From Thiomicrospira sp. XS5 (GTDB lineage Bacteria > Pseudomonadota > Gammaproteobacteria > Thiomicrospirales > Thiomicrospiraceae): 64,000 nt of DNA. The stretch lies in contig NZ_LQBO01000001.1 in NCBI RefSeq assembly GCF_001507555.1, forward strand, positions 310,001 through 374,000, given 5' to 3'. Positions 18,534-29,371 of the stretch are shown in pieces. A program made the position numbers and the translations under genes. The notes under the pieces are model-generated. The model searched no databases. It was not told where the DNA came from and saw only the letters and a list, made by a program, of their open reading frames with translations. Numbering within the stretch: the first letter of the stretch is position 1; the number at the start of each line of letters is the position of its first letter.

Positions 18534-21500
18534 ATGAATCGCATCGTTCAATTTTTCCTCACTCAGCGCATGCTGGTGGTGTTGCTGATTTTCGGCATCG
18601 TCTCCGGCGGCTGGATGGCGTTCCAGAAAACGCCCATCGACGCCTTCCCGGACGTCTCGCCGGTACAGGTAAAAATCATTTTGAAAGCGCCGGGCATGAC
18701 CCCCAATGAAGTGGAACAACGCATCATCGCACCGCTGGAAATGGAGTTGCTTGGCATTCCGAACCAAACCAGCCTGCGCTCGCTGGCGAAATACGCCATT
18801 GCCGACATCACATTGGACTTCGAAAAAGGTACTGATGTCTATTGGGCCCGTCAACAGGTTGCGGAACGACTCGGCAATGTGGATTTACCCGCCGGCGTGT
18901 CGGGCGGAATTTCCCCCTTGTCGACCCCATTAAGTGACGTCTTCATGTTCACCATCGACGGCGACACTCTCAATAACCAGGAAAAACGTGGTTTGCTGGA
19001 TTGGGTGATTCGTCCCGCACTGCGTTCGGTGCCGGGCGTGGCGGACGTCAACTCGCTGGGCGGTTTCGTCAAAGTGTTCAGCGTGCAACCCAACTTCGAA
19101 AAACTGCAAGCCTATGAAATCACACTTTCCGAGCTGGCCGACGCCGTGCGTCAAAACAACCAGAACGACGGGGCCGGTCGCCTGAACCAAGGGGAAGAGG
19201 TGCTGTTGGTGCGGACCGAAGGCAACTTGACCTCGGTGGAAGACATCGAAAACATCGTGGTTTCCTATCAGAACGAAGTCTCGGTCACGGTCAAAGATCT
19301 TGCCGATGTCAAAATCGACTCCCTGTATCGTAACGGGGCCGTCACCACCAATGGTGAAAGTGAAGCGGTTCAAGGTTTGGTCATCGCTCTGCGCGGTGCC
19401 AATGCCAAAGACGTCATTCAAGGTGTGACGGATCGGCTTGAAGAACTGAAACCCGCCCTGCCGCAGGGCATCAGCATCAATCCGTTCTACAGCCGAAGCG
19501 CTTTGGTGGATCGTGCTATTTACACCATTTCCAAAGCCCTGGTAGAAGCCGTGATTCTGGTGGTGTTGGTGTTGCTGTTGTTCCTGGGCAATATCCGCGC
19601 CGCCGTCACCGTCGCGTTGATTCTACCGCTGTCGGCATTGATGACGTTCATTCTGATGAACCTGTACGGCTTGTCGGCCAACCTCATGTCGTTGGGCGGC
19701 CTGGCCATCGCGGTGGGGATGCTGGTCGATGCCGCCGTGGTGGTGGTGGAAAACATCGTCACCACTCAGGAAAAAGACCGCGCCGGTTTGCCGAAACTGC
19801 ACCTGATTTACCGCGCTTTGCAGGAAGTGATGGTGCCGGTGGTGTCGGGGATTCTGATCATCATGACCGTCTTCCTGCCATTGCTGACACTGGAAGGCTT
19901 GGAAGGCAAACTGTTCGTGCCGGTGGCGTTGACCATCATCTTCGCACTCGGCAGTTCCTTGCTGCTGTCCCTGACGGTGATTCCAACCTTGGCCTCATTC
20001 ATTTTGGGCAAACCGTCCCATCAAGAACCTTGGTTGATTCGCAAACTGACCCGCGTCTATCGCCCGGCGTTGATTTGGAGCCTGGCCCACGACAAACTGG
20101 TCATCGGCTTGGCCGTCGGTGCCCTGGTATTTGCAGGCTTTGTCTATACCCAGGTCGGGAAAACCTTTATGCCGCAAATGGACGAAGGCAACATCATTCT
20201 GCAAGTCGAAAAAATTCCGTCGATTGGCTTGAAAGAAACGGTGCGTATGGATTTACGCATCCAGAAAAAACTGATGGCCGAAGTCCCGGAAATCACCCGC
20301 ATCGTCGCGCGCGTCGGCTCGGATGAACTGGGCTTGGACCCAATGAGTTTGAACGACACCGACACCTTTATGGTTCTGAAACCGAAGGACGAGTGGCGCA
20401 TGGACACCAAAGAAGAACTGATCGATGCGATTCGTACGGTGATGGAACAGCAATTCCCAGGCATTAATTTCGCCTTTACCCAACCGATTCAAATGCGGGT
20501 GGACGAAATGCTGACCGGTGCGCGTGGCGACATCGCCATCAAGATTTTCGGCGAATCGCAGGGCACTCTGAACCAACTGGCCGATACCTTGGTGGAGCGC
20601 GTCAAGACTTTACCGGGTGCGGTGGATGTATACACCCCGCGTAATGAAGGGTCGCGTTACCTGCAATTGAAGGTGAATCGTTTAATGGCCGGCCGTTTAG
20701 GCCTGACCGTCGCCGATGTCGAAGAGTTACTGCGCACTCAGGTGGAAGGGTTACCGGTGGGCATTATTTACGAAGGCATTCGTCAAACGCCGCTCATTAT
20801 CCGCGGTCCCGAAACCACCAAGCAATCGAAAATCGAAATGCTGCAACAGCCGATCAGTCTGGCGGACGGTCGCACCGTGCTCTTGAATCAATTGGTCGAT
20901 GCCGAGGAAATCTCCGGGCCGGTCTCGGTGAGCCGTGAGCAAGGCAAACGCTACGCCACCGTCATCGCCAACGTCTCGGGGCGCGATCTGGTCAGTTTTG
21001 TGGAAGACGCCAAACTGGAAGCGGCGGCCATGAACGTGCCGGCCGGCTATTACTTCGAGTGGGGCGGTCAGTTCGAGAACCAGCAACGTGCCGCCGCCAA
21101 ACTCGGCGTTGTGGTGCCCATCGCACTGGTGCTGATTTTCATTATTCTGTTCAGTACCTTCCAGTCGATGACACAGGCCCTGATGGTGTTGGTCAATATT
21201 CCGTTCGCATTGATCGGCGGCATTCTGGCCTTGTGGATCACCGGCGAGTATTTGTCAGTCCCGGCCTCGGTCGGCTTCATCGCCCTGCTCGGCATCGCGG
21301 TCTTGAACGGTGTGGTGATGATCAGTTACTTCAACCAATTGATTGCCAACGGCTTGGCCATCTCCGAGGCGGTAGTGGAAGGCGCCTTACGACGTCTGCG
21401 CCCGGTTTTGATGACCGCCTCCATCGCCGCGCTGGGGTTGGTACCGCTGGTCCTCGCGACCGGCCCCGGCTCGGAAATTCAGCGCCCCTTGGCCATCGTG

Positions 21501-21590
21501 GTCATCGGCGGCCTGATGACATCCACCCTATTGACCCTGATGATTCTGCCGATCATCTATCGCCGATTCGGCTTAGGGTCGCTAACCTAG
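18534..21590 (+). CDS. heavy-metal efflux RND permease (CusA/CzcA family)
   Basis: This 1,018-aa proton-driven inner-membrane pump has 12 expected helices and two large periplasmic loops. The start MNRIVQFFLTQRMLVVLLIFG and the PIDAFPDVSPVQVKI segment are typical of the HME-RND group. The TM4 proton-relay motif (about 388-406) reads GGLAIAVGMLVDAAVVVVEN. It has the single D and E of the CusA-like pattern rather than the DFG...D of CzcA. I could not confirm the three Met residues of the copper/silver path, so the metal is left open. The gene starts immediately after the adaptor stop. The normal downstream DUF3240 partner is displaced by 8 kb. Confidence 0.9.
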   Translation: MNRIVQFFLTQRMLVVLLIFGIVSGGWMAFQKTPIDAFPDVSPVQVKIILKAPGMTPNEVEQRIIAPLEMELLGIPNQTSLRSLAKYAIADITLDFEKGTDVYWARQQVAERLGNVDLPAGVSGGISPLSTPLSDVFMFTIDGDTLNNQEKRGLLDWVIRPALRSVPGVADVNSLGGFVKVFSVQPNFEKLQAYEITLSELADAVRQNNQNDGAGRLNQGEEVLLVRTEGNLTSVEDIENIVVSYQNEVSVTVKDLADVKIDSLYRNGAVTTNGESEAVQGLVIALRGANAKDVIQGVTDRLEELKPALPQGISINPFYSRSALVDRAIYTISKALVEAVILVVLVLLLFLGNIRAAVTVALILPLSALMTFILMNLYGLSANLMSLGGLAIAVGMLVDAAVVVVENIVTTQEKDRAGLPKLHLIYRALQEVMVPVVSGILIIMTVFLPLLTLEGLEGKLFVPVALTIIFALGSSLLLSLTVIPTLASFILGKPSHQEPWLIRKLTRVYRPALIWSLAHDKLVIGLAVGALVFAGFVYTQVGKTFMPQMDEGNIILQVEKIPSIGLKETVRMDLRIQKKLMAEVPEITRIVARVGSDELGLDPMSLNDTDTFMVLKPKDEWRMDTKEELIDAIRTVMEQQFPGINFAFTQPIQMRVDEMLTGARGDIAIKIFGESQGTLNQLADTLVERVKTLPGAVDVYTPRNEGSRYLQLKVNRLMAGRLGLTVADVEELLRTQVEGLPVGIIYEGIRQTPLIIRGPETTKQSKIEMLQQPISLADGRTVLLNQLVDAEEISGPVSVSREQGKRYATVIANVSGRDLVSFVEDAKLEAAAMNVPAGYYFEWGGQFENQQRAAAKLGVVVPIALVLIFIILFSTFQSMTQALMVLVNIPFALIGGILALWITGEYLSVPASVGFIALLGIAVLNGVVMISYFNQLIANGLAISEAVVEGALRRLRPVLMTASIAALGLVPLVLATGPGSEIQRPLAIVVIGGLMTSTLLTLMILPIIYRRFGLGSLT

Positions 21591-22129
21591 TGTTCATTAA
21601 GCGAACTCGTTCTAGTTTATTATGAAGAATTTTGATTATAAATCCAATTATACCAATAAGTTAACGACATTCGCTATTTTTAAGAGTTTATGATACTAAG
21701 GTAATTGACGTAAAAAAATGGATGTGATTCAATTTAAAGTTAGATATTCTTACGTTTAACTCGAATATTTCATGAATTTATGCAGAGATTTTGCAGAACC
21801 TTTTTTTAACAAGTCAATTTTCAATTAAGTGTCGTATCGATGATAACGACCGACTGAGAAAATAATTGTTTGTGGAATCAATGAACAAGTAGGGTCAGTG
21901 CAAACTCATGAAATATTCCGGTTAGGTAGATTTAAATTTCTTAACCCAGGAATTCAAAAATTTTGCACCATATCGCTTGCCCTGTGAATCCACACCCGAA
22001 AAATTGCCATGGGTTCTCTATTAAGCTTCTTGAATTGAAGAAGAATAAAAAGCCAAGTCCCACACACCTATTGATACAAGGTTGTTAACATTTTTTATAG
22101 TCATGATTTCAGGTTCAATGAGGTCGAAA
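21591..22129. other. AT-rich non-coding stretch before the autotransporter
   Basis: About 540 bp, much more AT-rich than the surrounding genes, with many TTTAA/AATTT runs and no convincing gene. It probably holds the autotransporter promoter, but I cannot pick a clear one. Its composition change marks the left edge of a likely acquired segment. Confidence 0.6.
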
Positions 22130-25100
22130 ATGAACAAAAATAAATGCAGAGTTGCCGTCAGAATTTTATACACAAAAGGGCTTGGTTGGCTGGTTAATCA
22201 GAGACCTGAAGATGCCAGAAAATCTCTTCTCGTACCCTTGAATTCAAGCCCCCTTTCTCGACGCCCATATTCGTATTTTAAGTCACATTTAAACGTGTCT
22301 TTGTGTATGAATAATTGTAGCCAGTCCAGAACGATGCGCATCATAAGTGTATTCTTACCTGTTGTTTTGTTTTCTGCCTTGATGTTGCTCTCATCGCAGC
22401 CAGCCCGAGCGCAGGGGATTTATAACGATTGCCCTTCTATCCCCACTTCCAGTGGAGATTCTGCGAGCTGCACGATCCCAACTGATGCGACCAGCACTGG
22501 TGCCGACGTGCATACAAGCGCAATCACGTCCAACAATTCTGCCAGCGTCGTCAATTACGAACTCACGAGCAATCAGATCCAAGCGATGCAGTTCCTTGTG
22601 AATGATGAACAGAGCAATGGGCTCCGAGTTGATGCGAGCGGCGCTGATGGAAACTCCGATGAATTAGCAGCTGGATGGGGTGGCAACGTGACCATCAACA
22701 ATAACACTTCACTTGAGGCTAATAGAGATACGAACGCGCCGCTAACGAACTCTAACAATGCTATTCATGGTATCCGTGCACAAGCTTCAGGTGGTGATGG
22801 TGCACAGCCAGATGGGCATGGCTCCGGCGGACGTGGCGGCAACGGTGGTAATGTGGCGATCACAAATACGGCTGAGATTAACATCACTGGTGCAGCTTCA
22901 ACGGCAACACAGACGCCAGTCTCAGCTGCGGCAATTGCCGCACTGAGCTTTGGCGGAGATGGCGGTGAAGAAAACGATGGCTCCGGTGACCAAGTGGGCG
23001 GCAACGGTGGCGACTCCTTCCTAGTGACGATTACCAACGGTGGTGAGATCCTACTTGGTTCCAGTGCTGATCCTTTTAAGGGTAAGGGCTTCGGGTGGGG
23101 AATTGCAGCACGGAGCAATGGCGGAAATGCTGGCTACGATGCAGCTGCTGGCGGCCATGGCGCTAAAGTCAACGTTGATTCCAACGCAACCATCAATATC
23201 AATTGGTCTGGCCAAGACGATGCCTCGGATGGTGTACGTGGCATCTTTGCCGAAAGCCTTGGTGGCAACGGTTCGGAGTCTGAAAATAAGGGCGATCCAG
23301 GTGGAAAGGGAGAAGCCGGCCAGGAAATCAATATCAATGTGACAGAAGACATTCATATCGACACTAACGAGGGTCAGACTGTTACCGCTAACGCGAACAG
23401 TCCGTCAGCCATCATTTATGCCGTTAGCCAAGGTGGAAATGGCGGTATAGGTCCAGACAATGCTAAAGGAGGTGTCTCCGGTGGCAATGGCGGCGGTGCG
23501 TCTACAACTAATAGCGGCGACAATAGTGGCGTACTAAGTGTCACCATATCCAACGAAGCAACGCTGTCTGCCTCAGGAGATCACGTTTTAGGGGTCGTCG
23601 CCCAAAGCTTTGGTGGAAACGGAGGAGCGGGGAACGACGATAAAGGCGGTGATGGTGGTGATGGCGGCTTTGGCGGTCAAATCCAGCTTAACTTGAAAGA
23701 CAGTTCTTCAATCATGACGGATGGTGATTTTGGGTATGCAGTGCTTTCTCAGTCAGTCGGCGGCCTCGGCGGTGATGGCGGAAGCAATGGTGGTGATGCC
23801 GGAACCGGAGCCGATGCTGGTGGTGTGGGTCTGTACAGTACAGCAGGGACAACAATTCAAACCACGGGCGACTTTGCCGCTGGCGTAACCCTACATTCAG
23901 TCGGCGGCGGCGGCGGAACGGGCGGTAACTTCACCGGAGTGCTCGCTGGCTCCGGTGGTAATGGCGGCAATGGAGGCAATGGCGACAAGGTCACTATCAC
24001 ATCTGGCAGTACCGTCACAACTGCAGGTGAACAAGCGTATGGTCTACTCGTGCAATCAATCGGTGGTTCTGGCGGCACAGGTGGCATCGGAACAGGTCTA
24101 GTTCTTGGCCTCGGTGGCGATGGTGGCGCTGGCGGTGCGGCTGGTGAGGTCGAAGTTAACAATACTGGTGCAGTGACTACATCAGGCTATGGGTCCACAG
24201 GAATTGTCGCCCAATCAATCTCCGGTGGCGGCGGTACCGCTGGTACCACTGGCGGTGTTCTCTCGATCGGTGGACAGGGCGGCGCAACCCATGATGGTGC
24301 TATGGCCTACGTTACCAACAACAACGACATTAATGTTACTGGTGACGCCGCCTATGGTATTCAAGTTCAATCCATTGGCGGCGGCGGCGGCTCGGCAAGT
24401 GGTACAGCGGGTGTGGTCGCGATTGGCGGTAGCGGATCCGCCGGAGGTGATGGTGGTACAGCCGAAGTATTCCACGTAGGTGGCACGGTTTCAACTGCAG
24501 GCGAGTTCGGCCACGGCATTTTTGCACAGTCGATTGGAGGTGGTGGAGGTTCCGGCGGTAATGTTATGGATTTGTCCGTTGGCGTTGGTGTTGGGGTCGG
24601 TGGCAGTGCATCAGGCGGCGGCGATGGCGGTATCGCCTGTGCAACCAATGTCTACGGTAACTGCCCAACCGCTATTTCCGACCAAGGTTCGGAGGCACTA
24701 CAGGACAATCATTCCTCGGTCGCAACCAACGGCGACTTTGCTATCGGTGTACTCGTCCAGTCAATCGGCGGCGGCGGCGGATCTGGCGGCAACGCTGTCT
24801 CTGCGGGGGCAGTCGATATTACGAGCGTGACTCTAGGCGGTCAAGCAGGAGGAGGAGGTGATGCCGGTTCTGCGAACGCTTATTTTGATGAGATGTCTCT
24901 AACAACCACTGGGGCGAATGCGCTAGGTCTGACCGTTCAGTCGATCGGCGGAGGAGGAGGTAACGGCGGCAACGCCACTTCATTCAATGCTGAAGGGATT
25001 GTACCTATCCAAGTAGGCGGTACTGGCGGGTCTGGCGGCAATGGCTACGCGACAGACTCAAGCGGAAATATCCTTCCACTCAGCCTCCGTTTGGTATCAA

Positions 25101-28100
25101 GCGACGTAACCACACTGGGCAGCCACGCTTATGGTGTTCTCGCACAAGCAGTTGGTGGTGGAGGTGGCACTGGTGGAGCAGCCTCAGGTTATGACGCCTC
25201 TATCGGTTTCGATTTCAACACCTCCGTAGGGGGCGCGGGTAGCAAAGGTGGCACTGGTGGTCAGCCTGACGTCATACTGTCCGACACTGAAGTAGTGACG
25301 AGTGGTTCAGTGGCAACTAATGGCAACTTTACACCAGATTACTCAGCGGTTGATGCGCATGGTGTCGTCGCCCAGTCCATCGGCGGTGGCGGCGGCAATG
25401 GTGGTCAATCCGTAGCCGACGCCCTGACAGTCGCTGTACCCACTGGAGAGGATGTTTCTGTTGACGCCTCTGTAACCACTTCCGTGGGGGGGGCGGCCGG
25501 AACAGGCGGCGGCGGCAGCATCGTCAATGTAGCCCTTAATGGCACTTCATCCATCACGACTGGAGGAGATGGTGCCATGGGCATCATTGCACAGTCTATT
25601 GGCGGCGGCGGCGGCAATGGCGGGTCAGCCGATGCCCTCTCGGCAACGGTTGGTGATATTGACAGCGTTTCGGTCGGAGTGACTTCAGCACTTGGAGCCA
25701 AAGGGTCGGCTGGGGGTTCAGGTGGATTGGTCACGGTACAGCTCCAAGACCAAGCGACTGTTACTACGTTTGGCGATCACGCTAATGCTATTCTCGCCCA
25801 ATCCATCGGCGGTGGGGGCGGCAATGGCGGTCTCGGCAGCGTAGCGAATGACCAGATTGGCGGTGGGCTCGATGTACAGGCGACCATCGGTCTCGGCGGC
25901 TCCGGAGGCTCAGGCGGATTTGCGAATAAAGTGACGGTGGCAACCAACAGTGGTTCGACGATTACCACTAATGGTTCGGGAGCACGCGGTATTGTGGCTC
26001 AATCCATTGCTGGCGGCGGCGGCACATCTCAAGGAGGCACCATTGGATTGTCGGCAAGTGAATCGATCGCAGGCGACGAAGGCAGCAATGAAGAAATGAA
26101 GGATAGCAATGAAGAAGAGGAAAGCCAACTTTCAGCCAGCGTTCAGATTTCAGTCGGTAAAACCGGTGGCTCTAGCGAACCGGGTGGAGATTTGAACATC
26201 ACCAACAGCGGCACTATCTCAACTTCAGGCGGTGATGCCGATGGTTTACTTGCTCAATCGATTGGCGGTTCGGGCGGTCTCGCTGGTTCAGCTGGCAACG
26301 ACTCCGGCTCCGAAGACAGTGACAATGACGGTTTTTCCGGTGATGATGAAGACACCAGCTACAGTCTTAACCTTGCGGTTGGCGGCACTGGCGGCACTGG
26401 CTCAAACGGTGGCACAATCACTTTGACCCACGCAGGAAAAATCATTACCGACGGCGATCATGCAGATGGCCTGCTGGCTCAAACTATCGGCGGTGGCGGT
26501 GGTGCAGGTGGAACTGCCGTAGCGGCAGGGAGTGAGGCGACCGCAGCACTCAACCTTGGTGTCGGTGGAACGGGCGGTGCAGGCGGGAATGGCGGCGACA
26601 TCAACATCACCTTTGATGACAATGAAGGTAACTCAATTAAAACATCAGGCTACATGGCTCACGGTGCGCTGATTCAGTCAATCGGCGGCGGCGGCGGTCA
26701 AGCAGCCGATGGCTCTGAACACTCATCCGGAAAACTTACTATCGGCGGAGGCCTTGGTGGCACCGGTGGTGCGTCTGGTAACGGCGGTGCGATCACTCTA
26801 ACCTCTTCAAGCTGGCTTAACACCAGCACAACAGGTGATAATGCAAATGGTGTGGTTCTACAGTCCATCGGCGGTGGCGGCGGTATTGGGGGCGTAGGCA
26901 CAAAAGATTCTGAAAGCGAAGACATCAACATCGCAATCCAAGTCGGCGGAGCTGGCGGTGCATCTGGCGATGGAGGGACTATAACCCTTAGTGATATTGG
27001 TTTTGATCTGTCCACTAATGGCTCGCAAGCGCATGGTCTAATCGCTCAGTCCATTGGTGGTGGAGGTGGCATTGGAAGCGTTGGGTCAGGTGACGGTACT
27101 GTACAACTTGGTGGCGGTAACGGTGCCAGCGGTGCCGGTGGCACCGTTAGAGTTGAACTAACCGAGACCGCTGGTAGTAACAAGTCTTCGATCACCACCA
27201 AAGGTGATGGCGCTCATGCGGTCATCGCTCAATCGATCGGGGGTGGGGGTGGCATTGCTGGTGACATCTCTGGAGCCATCAACTCAGGCTCTATTGATAA
27301 TCAAAACACCGATGTCGGAGGCAGCGGTGGTCAGGTAACTGTCTCCGTGGATGCCCTAATCAACACATCGGGATCGGGTGCCCATGGAATCATTGCACAA
27401 TCCATTGGCGGCGGCGGCGGCCTCATAAAGGGAACGTCTGGTCTCTTAGCGGGTTCCTTACTGCCCGATGTTGATGCCGACGCTAACGATGTCTTCGTAA
27501 CCCAAGCAGGCACACTGACCACGTCGGGAGTCAACTCCGTTGGTATCTTCGCTCAAAGCTTGGCTCCGTCAACCTCTGGTACGATTAACGTCACTGTCAA
27601 TGGAGCCATCACTGGTGGTACTGGTGATAACGGTGCCGGTGTCTGGATTGCCGATGGAAGTGACTTCGATGGGTCGAACACTCTTACGGTGAACGGTTCC
27701 GTCGCCGCTGGCGACAATGATGCTGATGCCGTGCGCTACAGCGCTGTCTTTGGTTCAAAAGCCGGTGCACTCCTCAATGTAATCAATAACGGCACCATTA
27801 ATGGCAACATCGTGCTGACCAATGCGGATGGTGGGCAGGCCGGCACCATTACCAACAACGGCAATATCGTCAATAACAGTCGTGCTCAGAATCTAGCGAG
27901 TACCACGAAGGTGGGGCTGCTCACAGGTGCCACGCTCTACGACGCCGATTTAGTCAACGCCGGTCGTATCGAGGTTGGCCGAGCAAAACCTGGTGACACC
28001 ACAATCATTACTGGTGACTTGATACAGACAAGCAACGGTACAACCATTGCTCAAACCGATTTTGCCAATAAAAAGAGCGATCGCCTCATTGTCGAGGGCA

Positions 28101-29371
28101 GCGCCGCTCTCGCAGGTAGCCTGAACATCGACGCTACAAGCCTTGCCCCGACCAAGGTCAAGGTTTTGAGTGTGCAAGGAGATATCAGTGGTACCTTGAC
28201 AGCCGAAAAAACACCCGCTGTGACATACGGTTTATCTCAGGCGAATCGTGCTTTTACAGTTGAACCCGACACCCATTTCGGCCAAGCTTTCCCAACCCTC
28301 AATTCACACGAACAAGCGATTGGCGACCATCTTGATTCCATCTTTGACGCTGGTGCCACCCCTTACGCAACCGAGCTTGCTCGTTTAAATACTCTCTCAA
28401 AAAAAGATGATAATGGCAAAAGCTATGCCAGAGCGCTTTCGAGCCTGTCACCAGGAGCTTCACTCGCTGCCGCAGCAGCATCCGCTAACCTAACATTCGG
28501 ACACCTTGATAAAGCGATGGACTGCTCTTCTCTTTCTGAAGATAGCAGAGAAAGCGAATGTACCTGGGTCGAAGTAGGGAGTTCCTCTATCAACCAAGAT
28601 GGCGAGCTAGGCTATGATGGAACAATCACGGGGCTTAAAGCTGGAGGTCAGATCGAGTTGCGTCCGAACTGGTTTTTTGGTGTGGCACTGGGTTACGGAA
28701 CCGCCAGTTTTGACGCTGATCATGACCAGTCATCGAGTAACGGCGAAATTGGCTTTGCGACCTTATCACTTAAACGCCATGTCGGATCATGGATCATGGC
28801 AGGGGCAGTATCAGGAAGTATCGGTAGTTACGATATTCAGCGAAAATTGTCCTTTCCAGATACGAAGGCAACGGCCAATTCCGATGTTTATGATATCTCT
28901 GGTCGATTCCGAATCGCCTACTCCATCTCTGCTGACCCTGTATACATTCGGCCTTCAATCGACCTTGATATCATCCATACTCGATCTGGGGGGTATAACG
29001 AACGTGACGCTGGCATCTACAACCTCAGTGTCGCACCTGCACAACAGACGGCTTTTATTGGCACCCCAACCCTAGAAATAGGCAGTCAGTTTGAACTTAG
29101 TGAGGGTCGAACGTTACGAGCTTTCGTGCGCGGAGGCATCAGTATGTCCTCTCAAGATAGCTGGACAACCAGTGCTAGATTCTCAAGTGCGCCTGACGGA
29201 GTACAAGACTTCGAGACTAAGATCCCCATCGCGCAAACAGTCGGCCGTATGAACCTTGGCCTGCAGCTTTTCTCCACGGAAGGTCTCGACCTTAGGGCGG
29301 AGTACGAAGGGGGCTTTGGCGATGATTTCGAAACCCATGCTGGGATGCTACGCCTCATTAAAAAATTTTGA
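22130..29371 (+). CDS. giant glycine-rich type V autotransporter
   Basis: This is a type Va secreted surface protein of about 2,413 aa. I start at ATG 22130 (GAGG about 7 bases upstream). MNKNKCRVAVRILYTKGLGWLV then resembles an extended signal peptide region, and the hydrophobic core and cleavage site (SSQPARA-QG) lie near residue 95. The ATG at 22082 is possible. The passenger has roughly 27 repeats of about 50-75 aa, each centred on a motif like (A)QSIGGGGGxGG and followed by beta-strand and Gly/Asn-rich stretches, as in a beta-helix. The last 270 aa or so form the barrel (from EVGSSSINQDGELGYDG) and end in F. Codon use differs from its neighbours. The role is probably adhesion or biofilm, by family only. 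Confidence 0.88.
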   Translation: MNKNKCRVAVRILYTKGLGWLVNQRPEDARKSLLVPLNSSPLSRRPYSYFKSHLNVSLCMNNCSQSRTMRIISVFLPVVLFSALMLLSSQPARAQGIYNDCPSIPTSSGDSASCTIPTDATSTGADVHTSAITSNNSASVVNYELTSNQIQAMQFLVNDEQSNGLRVDASGADGNSDELAAGWGGNVTINNNTSLEANRDTNAPLTNSNNAIHGIRAQASGGDGAQPDGHGSGGRGGNGGNVAITNTAEINITGAASTATQTPVSAAAIAALSFGGDGGEENDGSGDQVGGNGGDSFLVTITNGGEILLGSSADPFKGKGFGWGIAARSNGGNAGYDAAAGGHGAKVNVDSNATININWSGQDDASDGVRGIFAESLGGNGSESENKGDPGGKGEAGQEININVTEDIHIDTNEGQTVTANANSPSAIIYAVSQGGNGGIGPDNAKGGVSGGNGGGASTTNSGDNSGVLSVTISNEATLSASGDHVLGVVAQSFGGNGGAGNDDKGGDGGDGGFGGQIQLNLKDSSSIMTDGDFGYAVLSQSVGGLGGDGGSNGGDAGTGADAGGVGLYSTAGTTIQTTGDFAAGVTLHSVGGGGGTGGNFTGVLAGSGGNGGNGGNGDKVTITSGSTVTTAGEQAYGLLVQSIGGSGGTGGIGTGLVLGLGGDGGAGGAAGEVEVNNTGAVTTSGYGSTGIVAQSISGGGGTAGTTGGVLSIGGQGGATHDGAMAYVTNNNDINVTGDAAYGIQVQSIGGGGGSASGTAGVVAIGGSGSAGGDGGTAEVFHVGGTVSTAGEFGHGIFAQSIGGGGGSGGNVMDLSVGVGVGVGGSASGGGDGGIACATNVYGNCPTAISDQGSEALQDNHSSVATNGDFAIGVLVQSIGGGGGSGGNAVSAGAVDITSVTLGGQAGGGGDAGSANAYFDEMSLTTTGANALGLTVQSIGGGGGNGGNATSFNAEGIVPIQVGGTGGSGGNGYATDSSGNILPLSLRLVSSDVTTLGSHAYGVLAQAVGGGGGTGGAASGYDASIGFDFNTSVGGAGSKGGTGGQPDVILSDTEVVTSGSVATNGNFTPDYSAVDAHGVVAQSIGGGGGNGGQSVADALTVAVPTGEDVSVDASVTTSVGGAAGTGGGGSIVNVALNGTSSITTGGDGAMGIIAQSIGGGGGNGGSADALSATVGDIDSVSVGVTSALGAKGSAGGSGGLVTVQLQDQATVTTFGDHANAILAQSIGGGGGNGGLGSVANDQIGGGLDVQATIGLGGSGGSGGFANKVTVATNSGSTITTNGSGARGIVAQSIAGGGGTSQGGTIGLSASESIAGDEGSNEEMKDSNEEEESQLSASVQISVGKTGGSSEPGGDLNITNSGTISTSGGDADGLLAQSIGGSGGLAGSAGNDSGSEDSDNDGFSGDDEDTSYSLNLAVGGTGGTGSNGGTITLTHAGKIITDGDHADGLLAQTIGGGGGAGGTAVAAGSEATAALNLGVGGTGGAGGNGGDINITFDDNEGNSIKTSGYMAHGALIQSIGGGGGQAADGSEHSSGKLTIGGGLGGTGGASGNGGAITLTSSSWLNTSTTGDNANGVVLQSIGGGGGIGGVGTKDSESEDINIAIQVGGAGGASGDGGTITLSDIGFDLSTNGSQAHGLIAQSIGGGGGIGSVGSGDGTVQLGGGNGASGAGGTVRVELTETAGSNKSSITTKGDGAHAVIAQSIGGGGGIAGDISGAINSGSIDNQNTDVGGSGGQVTVSVDALINTSGSGAHGIIAQSIGGGGGLIKGTSGLLAGSLLPDVDADANDVFVTQAGTLTTSGVNSVGIFAQSLAPSTSGTINVTVNGAITGGTGDNGAGVWIADGSDFDGSNTLTVNGSVAAGDNDADAVRYSAVFGSKAGALLNVINNGTINGNIVLTNADGGQAGTITNNGNIVNNSRAQNLASTTKVGLLTGATLYDADLVNAGRIEVGRAKPGDTTIITGDLIQTSNGTTIAQTDFANKKSDRLIVEGSAALAGSLNIDATSLAPTKVKVLSVQGDISGTLTAEKTPAVTYGLSQANRAFTVEPDTHFGQAFPTLNSHEQAIGDHLDSIFDAGATPYATELARLNTLSKKDDNGKSYARALSSLSPGASLAAAAASANLTFGHLDKAMDCSSLSEDSRESECTWVEVGSSSINQDGELGYDGTITGLKAGGQIELRPNWFFGVALGYGTASFDADHDQSSSNGEIGFATLSLKRHVGSWIMAGAVSGSIGSYDIQRKLSFPDTKATANSDVYDISGRFRIAYSISADPVYIRPSIDLDIIHTRSGGYNERDAGIYNLSVAPAQQTAFIGTPTLEIGSQFELSEGRTLRAFVRGGISMSSQDSWTTSARFSSAPDGVQDFETKIPIAQTVGRMNLGLQLFSTEGLDLRAEYEGGFGDDFETHAGMLRLIKKF
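25486..25493 (+). repeat. G8 homopolymer inside the autotransporter
   Basis: Eight consecutive G bases fall in frame in a VGGAAG-coding segment. Such tracts can slip and switch a surface gene off. This one is at the short end of known phase-variable tracts. Confidence 0.8.

Noticed and set aside
18534-21590. Assigning copper/silver (CusA) as the pump substrate
   Set aside because: The TM4 motif is CusA-like, but the methionine path residues were not confirmed and the adaptor lacks CusB-type metal motifs.
21059-21625. Second open frame over the end of the RND pump gene
   Set aside because: Arginine/proline-rich product typical of an off-frame reading of GC-rich sequence; the pump frame is clearly coding.
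22700-27500. DNA-level GGCGGCGG-rich periodic repeats that look like a tandem-repeat array or CRISPR
   Set aside because: They are codons of the glycine-rich passenger repeats. Spacers are in frame and variable in length, with no direct repeats of constant size.
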